NCBI GenBank assembly: GCA_022013615.1
Contig: JAKLQB010000080.1
Location: 1-6,646 of the forward strand
DNA from: Desulfobacterales bacterium
GTDB taxonomy: Bacteria; Desulfobacterota; DSM-4660; Desulfatiglandales; Desulfatiglandaceae
Reading direction: 5' to 3'
DNA length: 6,646 bases
Shown here: positions 1 through 6,517 of the stretch, in pieces
Layout of the letters: every line of letters starts with the position of its first letter
How positions within the stretch are numbered: the first letter of the stretch is position 1
Program-made: the position numbers and the translations under genes
The notes under the pieces: model-generated
Databases searched by the model: none
Told to the model about the DNA's origin: nothing
The model's input: only the letters and a program-made list of their open reading frames with translations

Positions 1-118
1 AACGGATAATCCTGAAATTGGGCGGGTACTGAAAACGGCTTACCCCGGCCAGATCCGCTGCACCGTAGCTGCACCAGTTGCACAAAAATGTCGTGATTTT
101 AGGTTCCCAGTCGGTCAT
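1..118 (-). CDS. mvhD: MvhD/FrhD-family iron-sulfur protein, N-terminal 39 residues (runs off the left edge)
   Basis: Reading leftward from the ATG at 118 gives a protein beginning MTDWEPKITTFLCNWCSYG and continuing AADLAGVSRFQYPPNFRIIR. This is the conserved opening of MvhD, the small [2Fe-2S] protein that passes electrons between a hydrogenase or dehydrogenase and HdrA. The CNWC pair (Cys13, Cys16) and the ADLAGVSRxQYPPNxRxIR stretch are the recognisable parts. Many relatives are about 130-150 residues, so most of the gene lies outside the window. A strong ribosome binding site (GAGGAG, 124-129) sits 5 nt before the ATG and fixes the start. Position and strand match a last or near-last gene of the Hdr operon, but 588 nt containing an unrelated gene separate it from hdrA. 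No in-frame TGA occurs in the visible part, so no selenocysteine is seen here. Family assignment is firm; whether the rest is intact cannot be seen. Confidence 0.9.
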   Translation of the reverse strand, partial: MTDWEPKITTFLCNWCSYGAADLAGVSRFQYPPNFRIIR

Positions 119-144
119 TGGTTCTCCTCACCCGGATAAACCGG

Positions 145-181
145 AAAATTCGAAGCACGAAGCACGAAATTCGAAACAAAT
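145..181 (+). repeat. Left arm of 37 bp imperfect inverted repeat
   Basis: After an AAAATT lead, the arm is four heptamers in a row: CGAAGCA (151-157), CGAAGCA (158-164), CGAAATT (165-171) and CGAAACA (172-178), followed by AAT. The last 17 bases (165-181) recur inverted at 583-599 with one mismatch. Two more degenerate heptamers, CCTAAAT and CCGAATG, follow at 182-195. The arm lies downstream of the four-helix gene and 27 bp before the mvhD start, so it forms part of the mvhD leader. Confidence 0.8.
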
Positions 182-212
182 CCTAAATCCGAATGTTCAA
201 ATACCCTAAACA

Positions 213-578
213 TTATTGGCTTTTTTGTAATATAGAGCCGAAAATATTCATCAATTCAGTAGCCCCTTTTATTAAGCCCTTTCGATCAGATTCTTGCTCT
301 CGTTCATTATGTGTATCTATCAACCTTAACCAATATGTGCTTTCCTTAGCCTCTTTGCGACAGATTTTGATCCTCATGATGAAGTCTTTCTTACTGAGTG
401 ATTCGTTGGCCTCAATGTAGTTCGCGCCGACAGAACCTGATGCCCTAACTAATTGTTTGCCATCTTCAATATTCGACAGAGTCTTAGGCAGTTTCTTTAC
501 CAGAGCTCTGACTTTCTTTGCAAACGCTAAGGTGCGATCTTCCAAATCATATGTTTTGGAATTTTGATTTTTTGTCAT
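213..578 (-). CDS. Four-helix-bundle protein, S23/IVP family (23S rRNA intervening-sequence protein type)
   Basis: This 121-residue protein matches the family of small four-helix-bundle proteins first known from intervening sequences in 23S rRNA and related to the Avd accessory proteins of diversity-generating retroelements. Family hallmarks are the N-terminal YDLEDRTLAFAKKVRALVK helix (about residues 10-28), the LPKTLSNIEDGKQLVRASGS segment (about 30-49), the SVGANYIEANESLSKKDF turn, and the KICRKEAKESTYWLRLI helix. The length is normal and the frame is intact. The protein is basic in its first half and lacks a signal peptide or membrane segment. The molecular role of the family is not established; RNA or nucleic-acid binding is the usual suggestion. 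No Shine-Dalgarno is seen before the ATG at 578. Instead the start codon is the end of a TCGAATG heptamer of the flanking repeat. It lies between hdrA and mvhD and has no evident functional link with them. Confidence 0.9.
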   Translation of the reverse strand: MTKNQNSKTYDLEDRTLAFAKKVRALVKKLPKTLSNIEDGKQLVRASGSVGANYIEANESLSKKDFIMRIKICRKEAKESTYWLRLIDTHNEREQESDRKGLIKGATELMNIFGSILQKSQ

Positions 579-582
579 TCGA

Positions 583-619
583 ATTTGTTTCGCATTTCGA
601 TATTCGCATTTCGGATTTT
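583..619 (-). repeat. Right arm of 37 bp imperfect inverted repeat
   Basis: Read on the minus strand from 619, after AAAATC the arm runs CGAAATG, CGAATAT, CGAAATG, CGAAACA, AAT, in the same 7-nt phase as the left arm. On the plus strand this also gives a 9 bp direct repeat, CGCATTTCG, at 591-599 and 605-613. The arm ends 4 bp before the start codon of the four-helix gene, so it forms the leader of that gene. Confidence 0.8.
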
Positions 620-706
620 GTCGCCCCTTGTAAGCGGATTCAGTATAGATAATCTCCTAACATTTCATCTTTCAAATAATAGAAGCAGAAATTCTGAGGC
701 GGCGCA

Positions 707-3700
707 CTATATCTGATCTATCATAGCCATGATCTGGTCTGTGCCGAAGCCCTTAAGGTTAATGGCCCCAGACCTGCATGAGGCAACGCACAGGCCACAG
801 CCTTTGCACAGAACCGGGTTAATCCCAGCCCTGCCTGCAAATGGGCCTTCTTCAACAAAAGATGGGGCCGAGTATGGGCAGATCTCAATGCACACCCCGC
901 AACTACTGCAAAATACAGGGCTCACTTCCGCTATTGTGCCGCTTACATGGATTGTTTCTTTGGCCAGAAGGGTCACAGCCCTTGTCGCTGCAGCCTGGGC
1001 CTGGGCTATTGATTCATCAACGGGCTTTGGCGCATGAGCCAGCCCGCATATAAAAACCCCGTCAGTAGCACAATCAACGGGCCGGAGTTTTACGTGTGCC
1101 TCCACAAAAAAACCATCATCATTCAGCGTTATCTTGAACATTTGCGCCAGGGGGTTTTCCTTTTGTGGTACCATTGCCGTGGCCAGGACAAGAAGGTCGG
1201 GGCGTATCTCCATCTTTCGCCTTATAGTGGTATCTGTGAATCTAATCCGGATATCTTCTTTGTCCCGATCGACGGTCAACTCCTTATCAAAATCGTATCG
1301 CATAAACTGGATGCCCTTTTCCCGGGCATCCCGGTACAGATCTTCGCGCAATCCATAGGTACGCATATCCCTGTAGAGAATAAAAATATCCATTTCCGGG
1401 TTAAGTTCTTTGAGTTTCAGGGCGTTTTGTACAGAGTGAGTGCAGCATGTCTTTGAACAATAGGGGCGTTCAGGTATGCGTGAACCAACACATTGGATAA
1501 AGACAGCAGATTTCATCTGTTGAATCGATGAATCGTTTTCTATGAACTTTTGATCCAGTTCCAGACCGGTCAGGACTCGTGTGTCCTTGCCGTACAAATA
1601 CTCATCAGGTTTGAACTCGGAGGCCCCTGATGCAATGATGGTTACACCATGCTTCAGGGTCTCTTCTTCTCCATGCATTTGAACAGTTGTCTCGAAATTG
1701 CCAACAAAGCCATCGACTTTCTTTATTTCTGTTTTCAAGAGGACACGGATCTTATCGTCAGATTGCACATCATCAATCATTTTGGTCAAGTTTTGCTGGA
1801 TATCCTCACCTCGCCAGGTTTCATAAAGCAATCGGGCCTGACCGCCAAGGTCTTCATTCCTTTCGATGAGAAAGGTGTGGTAACCTTGTGCAGATAGTGT
1901 CCTTGCCGCCGCCATCCCCGCAATGCCACCCCCTATGACAAGGGCTGACTGGTTAATCTCCAGTACTGGTTCTGACAGGGGGTCCAGCAGGCCTACCTTG
2001 GCGACAGCCATCCTGACTAAGTCTTTGGACTTTTCAGTGGCCTTCTCAGGATCTCCAGCGTGCACCCATGAACACTGATTGCGAATATTGGCCATCTCGA
2101 ACAGGTATTTATTGATACCCGCATTGGCCACTGTTTCCTGAAAAAGCGGTTCATGGGTTTTGGGGGTACAGGCTGCCACAACCATGCGGTTAAGACGATT
2201 TTCTTTGATAACCTGTGCCATTTTTTCCTGGGTGTCCTGAGAACAGCTAAACATATTCTCCTCGACAAAGACAACGCCCGGCAATTTTCGAGCAAACTCA
2301 ACAACGGATGGCACATCCACAATTCCGGCAATATTTGTCCCACACCTGCAGACAAACACACCTATCCGGACAGGCTCACCATATATATTAATTTCTTCCG
2401 GGACTTCCTTTGTCTTGGTCAGGGTCCAGCGGGATTTGCTCAGACTGCTGCCTGCCACGCCTGCAGCTGCGCTTGACTCGATGACAGATGAAGGGATATC
2501 TTTTGGGGCCTCAAAGGCGCCGCAGACGAAGATCCCGGGGCGAGAAGTCTTCACAGGTTCGAAACTCGTAGTGGATGCAAATTCGTATTGGTCAAGCTCA
2601 ATGCCCAGTCTGTGGGCCAGATCAATGGCTTCTTTGCTCACGCCCAGGCCGACGGACAGCACCACCATGTCGAATTCTTCTTCAACCCTTTTTCCGGTTT
2701 CATTAATGTAACGGATGATTTGCTTTCCATTATCCCCAACCGGTATTATATTAGTTATTTTTGACTTGATAAACCGGATGCCTGATTCATCCTTGCCCCT
2801 ATTGAAATACCTTTCGAAATCCTTACCATGGGTACGAATATCCATGTAAAAGATCGCAGTATCTAAGGGTTCCTTACTATGTTCTTTTGCCAGCATGGCT
2901 TCTTTGATAGCCTGCGTGCAACAAATAGACGAACAATAGTTCCTGGCCCCTATATGCGCATCCCTGGAGCCGATGCACTGGAGCCAGGCGATTTTTTCCG
3001 GCTCTTTTTCATCGGATGGCCTGACCAGATGCCCGGCATAAGGACCCGATGAGGAAAGAATTCTTTCAAACTCGAGGCTGGTCAAGATATTTTGGGATTT
3101 CCCGTATCCATAAACATCATGGGTTCCCGGATCGTATACTTCGCCGCCACTGGCGAGAATGACGGCGCCCACATTAAGGGTGAAATCTTTTTGCTGGTCA
3201 TCAAAGTTTATGGCGTCGGCGGGACAATATTTTTCACAGGCCTTGCACTTGCCTTTCTTAAAGTAAATGCATTGTTCCGGGTCAAGGGCGTATTTAAGCG
3301 GGACGGCCTGGGCATACTTGATATAGGCCGCCTTGCGCTTGTTGAGCCCTGCATCATATTCATTGACCACCTTTTTCGGGCACTTTTCTGCACACATTCC
3401 ACAGGCAATACATTTGTCCATATCCACATACCGTGGATACTGGGTAATCTGGACGGCAAAATTCCCCTCTTCCCCGGATATGTCTTTCACCTCTGAAAGG
3501 GTGAGAAGCTCTATGTTGATGTGCCGGCCGACCTCGACCAGTTTGGGTGAGATAATTCACATGGCACAATCGTTGGTGGGAAATGTCTTGTCCAACTGGG
3601 ACATAATCCCGCCAATGGAGGTGGACCTTTCAACAAGATATACGTAGTAACCGGAATCGGCTACGTCTAACGCAGCTTGCATTCCGGCAATACCGCCACC

Positions 3701-3736
3701 TATGACCATTACTGCACCGATCTTTTCCTGGGTCAT
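707..3736 (-). CDS. hdrA: Tandem HdrA-like flavoprotein, selenocysteine-containing (1009 residues, TGA codon 60 read as Sec)
   Basis: HdrA is the FAD and iron-sulfur core of heterodisulfide-reductase complexes and the site of flavin-based electron bifurcation in methanogens. This protein has two HdrA modules. Module 1 has the GGGIAGM FAD motif (13-19), N-D-C57-A-M-Sec60, two ferredoxin motifs (Cys109/112/115/119 and Cys156/164/167/171) and C254...C268xxxC272C273. Module 2 starts near residue 458 with FVCRCG (Cys463/465), then Cys498, Cys523 and Cys555, a second GGGIAGM (602-608), C749...C760xxxC764C765, and C-terminal clusters Cys943/946/949/953 and Cys977/980/983/987. The start is the ATG at 3736: it overlaps the hdrB stop as ATGA, has AGGAG 5 nt upstream, and opens with the expected [19 protein letters not shown] at 3490 (Val83) is an artefactual start that would lose the FAD motif. 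The only stop in frame is the TGA at 3557-3559, followed by a SECIS-like hairpin. It is probably cytoplasmic, translationally coupled to HdrB and a partner of MvhD. BamE-like HdrA proteins are close alternatives in function. Confidence 0.93.
3524..3541 (-). promoter_or_regulatory. Bacterial SECIS-like hairpin for the hdrA Sec codon
   Basis: Fifteen nt after the UGA, the mRNA reads CUGGUC-GAGGUC-GGCCGG. Six base pairs form (C-G, U-G, G-C, G-C, U-G, C-G), and an added G-C pair leaves an AGGU tetraloop. Bacterial SECIS elements lie inside the coding region just after the UGA and present a GU-containing loop to SelB; E. coli fdhF has AGGUCU in this place. Loop distance here (about 21-22 nt) is close to that of fdhF. 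The same bases encode LVEVGR of the HdrA motif. No structure prediction was run. Confidence 0.78.
3557..3559 (-). other. In-frame TGA, selenocysteine codon 60 of hdrA
   Basis: The codon context reads [20 protein letters not shown]. HdrA proteins have a Cys (or, in some methanogens and sulfate reducers, a Sec) at this place. Reading frame and family similarity continue unbroken on both sides, so a single recoded residue explains the data better than a nonsense mutation. Confidence 0.88.
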
Positions 3737-4614
3737 TTCTTCTCCTGTGAAAAAAAGGCTTCTATACCGCTTATGTCTATTTTGTTCATTTTTATCCCCA
3801 GAGTGTCTCCATCAATGCCCATTGCAAGTCCAAGGAGCTGTGGATATAGAATACTGGGAAGTCGGTGGTTCGTGCCGCGAAGTGAAGTCATCATTTCCTG
3901 CACAATGTCAAACTGCACCTGACACCACGGGCAGCCGACACAAAGATAGTCTGCTCCGGACTCTTTTCCGTTTGCCAGTTTCCTCTCAGTCAAATCCATG
4001 GAAAGCTCATCATTGATGCCCAAAAGAGGAGCGCCACAGCATTCAAGCTTTAGTGGCCAGTTTATGCTTCTGGCACCGGTAGTCTCCACCAGTTGGTCAA
4101 ACAAGACAGGTGCCACGGCATTGTCAAACTGCATAACATCACTGGGTCGTAATGCGTGGCATCCATAGTGGGTTGCAACTTTGAGGTCTTTGAATGGCCT
4201 TATTATCTTTTCTTTTAATGCCGTAGGTCCTATTTCTTTGTGAAGTACGGACAAAAAATGTGTTACATCAATATTTCCCTTATACTCAAGACCTTCTTGT
4301 TCCAGAAAGGTATTGATTTCATCCCGAAGCGAGGAGTCTTGTTTCATAAGGTGGTTTACCTTCTTAAGGCTGCCAAAGCAGCACTTGCAGAGTGTCATTA
4401 CATCCAGACCCTGTTTTTCTGCCAGGGCCAGATTTCTTGCTGAAAAGAGAACGGATGTCTTAAAGTCCGAGTTTTTCATGGGATAGCCGCAACAATTAAA
4501 TTCACGGATATCCACCACGTCTACGCCGAGCCTTCCTAACACTGCCCTTGCCGAAAGTTCATATTGCTGGACACGGCGAGGGATTGTACATCCAAGAAAT
4601 AGTGCGAATTTCAT
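3733..4614 (-). CDS. hdrB: HdrB-like heterodisulfide reductase subunit, two CCG domains
   Basis: This 293-residue protein has the length and layout of HdrB, the catalytic subunit that holds two noncubane [4Fe-4S] clusters in CCG domains. CCG motif 1 is Cys9, Cys41-Cys42 and Cys76xxCys79 ([20 protein letters not shown]). Motif 2 is Cys152, Cys192-Cys193 and Cys228xxCys231 ([26 protein letters not shown]). Both motifs are complete, so both clusters should form. There are no membrane segments, so it is a soluble cytoplasmic subunit. In methanogens HdrB reduces the CoM-S-S-CoB disulfide. Bacteria lack that substrate, and the true substrate (a DsrC-like or other disulfide, or only electron relay) cannot be read from the sequence. 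The gene follows the membrane subunit after 154 nt and overlaps hdrA by 4 nt (ATGA), indicating coupled translation. An AGGA lies about 9 nt before the ATG at 4614. Confidence 0.93.
   Translation of the reverse strand: MKFALFLGCTIPRRVQQYELSARAVLGRLGVDVVDIREFNCCGYPMKNSDFKTSVLFSARNLALAEKQGLDVMTLCKCCFGSLKKVNHLMKQDSSLRDEINTFLEQEGLEYKGNIDVTHFLSVLHKEIGPTALKEKIIRPFKDLKVATHYGCHALRPSDVMQFDNAVAPVLFDQLVETTGARSINWPLKLECCGAPLLGINDELSMDLTERKLANGKESGADYLCVGCPWCQVQFDIVQEMMTSLRGTNHRLPSILYPQLLGLAMGIDGDTLGIKMNKIDISGIEAFFSQEKK
3742..3746 (-). promoter_or_regulatory. Ribosome binding site deciding the hdrA start
   Basis: AGGAG on the minus strand lies 5 nt before the ATG at 3736, within the last codons of hdrB. 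It supports the upstream start, and so the read-through of the TGA, over the internal GTG at 3490. Confidence 0.85.
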
Positions 4615-4632
4615 CTTTTTTTTCCTGTAAAG

Positions 4633-4692
4633 AAAGTGACTTAAGTAATCTAAATGGTCTTTTCCGAAACTTTAGCTCACTTTAGTCACTTT
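4633..4692. repeat. Inverted repeat in the leader of hdrB
   Basis: AAAGTGACTTAAG (4633-4645) and CTTTAGTCACTTT (4680-4692) are inverted copies matching at 12 of 13 positions, with a 34 nt spacer. Transcribed, this could form a hairpin just upstream of the hdrB ribosome binding site. There is no U-tract of the kind that follows an intrinsic terminator on the minus strand. Confidence 0.55.
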
Positions 4693-4707
4693 AGTTCACT
4701 AAGATCA
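4670..4707. repeat. Short direct repeats of CTTTAG(C/T)TCA type
   Basis: CTTTAGCTCA (4670-4679), CTTTAGTCA (4680-4688) and CTTTAGTTCA (4689-4698) stand head to tail, followed by a degenerate CTAAGATCA (4699-4707). The repeats occupy the middle of the 154 nt gap between the membrane gene and hdrB. The rest of the gap is AT-rich with no gene. Confidence 0.7.
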
Positions 4708-4768
4708 AATAACTTCCAAAATAAATACAAACAAACCGCCCTTGCTGATAGTGATAATTTGATTTATG

Positions 4769-6517
4769 TCACAAAGCGTAAGCCTCTTTTATTGCCAGGT
4801 TTTTCAGCTCGTAGAGTATATCAGTCACCTTCACACCCTGGGGGCAATGTTCCTGGCATTGATAGCAGGTGACGCAATCCCACAGCATGTTTGAACCAAG
4901 GGCCAGATCACTCAACCCCAGGCCGAGAGAACGCATGATTTGATGCGGAAGAAGACCAAGGACCTCTTGAGGGTTTTCGTAATTTTCAACCACAGGGCAC
5001 ACCGTGCTGCAATTCTCGCACGAATAACAGTAGGTAAATGTGGTAGCCTGCGGAGATATCTCTGCCTTATTCTTAAACTCTTTGTTTATGGGTGTTAAGG
5101 GTATGATCTTTTCAGGTCTGTTTATTAACTCACATTTTGCTGCAATAGCCTTTTTTGACCCATCCAAAGGTTTCGAATAATCCTTGGAATCCAGATACTG
5201 TCGATCTATTCCACGATAAAAAGAAAGCTGGGATAGTACCAGGGGCACGGGCCTCTTTTTCTGGATCATTTCCTCTTTTACATTGACCCATAAATCCCTG
5301 AGATTAATTCCAACAGGACAGACAACGGTGCAGCGATCACAATTGGTGCACAGATAGGCCCCTTCCTGAATCGTCCTCAGGGCTTCCTCGTCCAGGTCCT
5401 TGTCTGAAACATATTCCTTAAGGAAAACCATTTTTTCTGAAGGAAGGATCGTCATATTGCCTGTTTTATAAAATGCCACCGCCACTGAACATCTTCTGCT
5501 GCATGTTCCGCAATGGGTGCAGGCGTCAAGTTCCATGACCTGTCTCGTGGCGATATTGGCAGGCTCTGATTTTTCTTTTTCCATGACCGCGTTGGCCAGA
5601 AGGCTCACCGGGCTTGCGAAGATGTGAAACATCTTGCTGAAGGGAAGATAGGCCATGCCAACAAAGCATGCCAGGAAATGGAGATACCAGAGCACGGTAG
5701 GCATTTTGGCCCGATCCAATCCCAGTGCAATGGGTTTTGTAATTTTGGCCACCGCATAACCGGTAAAGGCCGAGCCTGGTCTGGAATGACAGGCGGCGCA
5801 GCTCATGTCATGAAATTCTGCGCCTTCGGCCAGGATTTCTTCTTTGAACGGTCCTTTCACAGTGGGGGAAACTATGTCAAAGTTCTGTACCCAAAAGGAC
5901 TCCAGGGTTCGAAGCTTCTCTTCATCATCCGTATCAGCGTACTCTTCAACCATCTCCTGGTATCTTGTATGTGAGGTTATCTTTGTCGCCTCAAGAAAAA
6001 TACCGGAGAGCATGATGATGGCAAGTATAAAAATGGCATAGCTATCCATTGGATTGGTCTTGAGACGCGGTACTTTCATAACGATTCGCCGGTAAATAGC
6101 AATCCCAATTCCTACGATTACCATAAACCCGAATAAATCCCTCAAGAACATAAAGGGATTGAGTGTGGAGGCATAGTCTGGGAACAGGGCTTCGGTGATG
6201 ATGCCATCTAATGCGTGCATCAGAAGGAGCAGCATAAAGCCGCCATAGATGAGCATGTGCATCAGCCAGCGGAGAAAATCCTCTCTCAATATCCTTATCT
6301 GAAGAATAACATCAACAAAAAAGACCTTTAAAAGAGTAAATATTTTTCCACTGAATACAGTCCCCAGGATGCCTTTGACGGCCGCAGATACCCTTTTGGA
6401 CGTCGTAATGTCTCTGTGATTAATGCCAATACTGAGCCGGAACCAGTTGGAAATTTTGTAAATCATACCGATTCCAAAAATTGCAAGAGACACATACAGT
6501 GCTATGTCATAAAACAT
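4769..6517 (-). CDS. Membrane cytochrome b (NarI/DsrM-like) fused to heme-c motif and two HdrC-like ferredoxin modules
   Basis: The 582-residue protein has five predicted membrane helices (about 4-22, 84-107, 125-146, 159-180, 275-295). His87 and His101 in helix 2 and His280 and His298 in or after helix 5 are candidate heme b ligands; the 18-residue spacing of the latter pair is that of NarI. The helix 4-5 loop holds C240AAC243H244, a heme c site. Loops 23-83 and 147-157 are basic, and 108-124 and 181-272 are not, so the N-terminus and heme c face the periplasm and the C-terminus the cytoplasm. Four [4Fe-4S] motifs follow: Cys333/336/339/343, Cys390/393/396/400, Cys497/500/503/507 and Cys548/551/554/558. 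The last pair with its YENPQEV and IMRSLGLG segments is typical HdrC. The likely role is moving electrons between quinone or periplasmic cytochrome and HdrB/HdrA. It resembles QmoC, HdrE and DsrM in parts but matches none fully. The ATG at 6517 has AGAGG 9 nt upstream. Confidence 0.88.
   Translation of the reverse strand: MFYDIALYVSLAIFGIGMIYKISNWFRLSIGINHRDITTSKRVSAAVKGILGTVFSGKIFTLLKVFFVDVILQIRILREDFLRWLMHMLIYGGFMLLLLMHALDGIITEALFPDYASTLNPFMFLRDLFGFMVIVGIGIAIYRRIVMKVPRLKTNPMDSYAIFILAIIMLSGIFLEATKITSHTRYQEMVEEYADTDDEEKLRTLESFWVQNFDIVSPTVKGPFKEEILAEGAEFHDMSCAACHSRPGSAFTGYAVAKITKPIALGLDRAKMPTVLWYLHFLACFVGMAYLPFSKMFHIFASPVSLLANAVMEKEKSEPANIATRQVMELDACTHCGTCSRRCSVAVAFYKTGNMTILPSEKMVFLKEYVSDKDLDEEALRTIQEGAYLCTNCDRCTVVCPVGINLRDLWVNVKEEMIQKKRPVPLVLSQLSFYRGIDRQYLDSKDYSKPLDGSKKAIAAKCELINRPEKIIPLTPINKEFKNKAEISPQATTFTYCYSCENCSTVCPVVENYENPQEVLGLLPHQIMRSLGLGLSDLALGSNMLWDCVTCYQCQEHCPQGVKVTDILYELKNLAIKEAYAL

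Larger units (their letters stand above)
145..619. mobile_element. Candidate repeat-bounded unit carrying only a four-helix-bundle gene
   Basis: The sequence at 145-181 and the reverse complement of 583-619 match at 29 of 37 positions without gaps, and the inner 17 bp match at 16 of 17. The arms enclose a single ORF (213-578). The arms are short CGAA-led heptamers in the same 7-nt phase. The unit separates hdrA from mvhD, genes that usually lie together. No transposase, integrase or reverse transcriptase is present and no clear target-site duplication was found outside the arms. If mobile, it would need help in trans. An alternative is an old intergenic repeat kept with its gene. Confidence 0.5.

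Noticed and set aside
132..144. CCGG-ATAAA-CCGG inverted repeat before the mvhD ribosome binding site
   Set aside because: Only four pairs, each arm itself palindromic; too weak to call a regulatory hairpin.
213..578. Four-helix gene as the Avd of a diversity-generating retroelement
   Set aside because: No reverse transcriptase, template repeat or variable repeat is present in the window; only family-level kinship to Avd remains.
213..578. Intervening sequence within a 23S rRNA gene
   Set aside because: No rRNA sequence flanks the gene; the neighbours are hdrA and mvhD.
685..700. CAGAATTTCTG-type palindrome after hdrA as an intrinsic terminator
   Set aside because: The arms leave a one-base loop and no T-tract follows on the minus strand; nothing else in 620-706 forms a convincing terminator.
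1034..2711. Several plus-strand ORFs of 60-140 codons opposite hdrA
   Set aside because: They are shadows of the strongly conserved hdrA coding frame, with no recognisable domains or ribosome binding sites.
3222..3270. Non-standard C-x7-C spacing in the second ferredoxin motif of HdrA
   Set aside because: The [12 protein letters not shown] form is, to my knowledge, normal for HdrA proteins.
3360..3569. Short minus-strand ORF overlapping the region of the hdrA TGA in another frame
   Set aside because: It lies antiphase to the hdrA frame, has no family features, and the hdrA frame explains the region fully.
3488..3736. hdrA read as a pseudogene broken by a nonsense codon, with a separate short upstream ORF
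   Set aside because: A single TGA exactly at a known Cys/Sec position, a SECIS-like hairpin downstream and no other damage argue for recoding.
4769..4771. TGA at the end of the membrane-subunit gene as another selenocysteine codon
   Set aside because: The HdrC domain is complete before it and the frame beyond runs into non-conserved sequence and a stop; it is an ordinary terminator codon.
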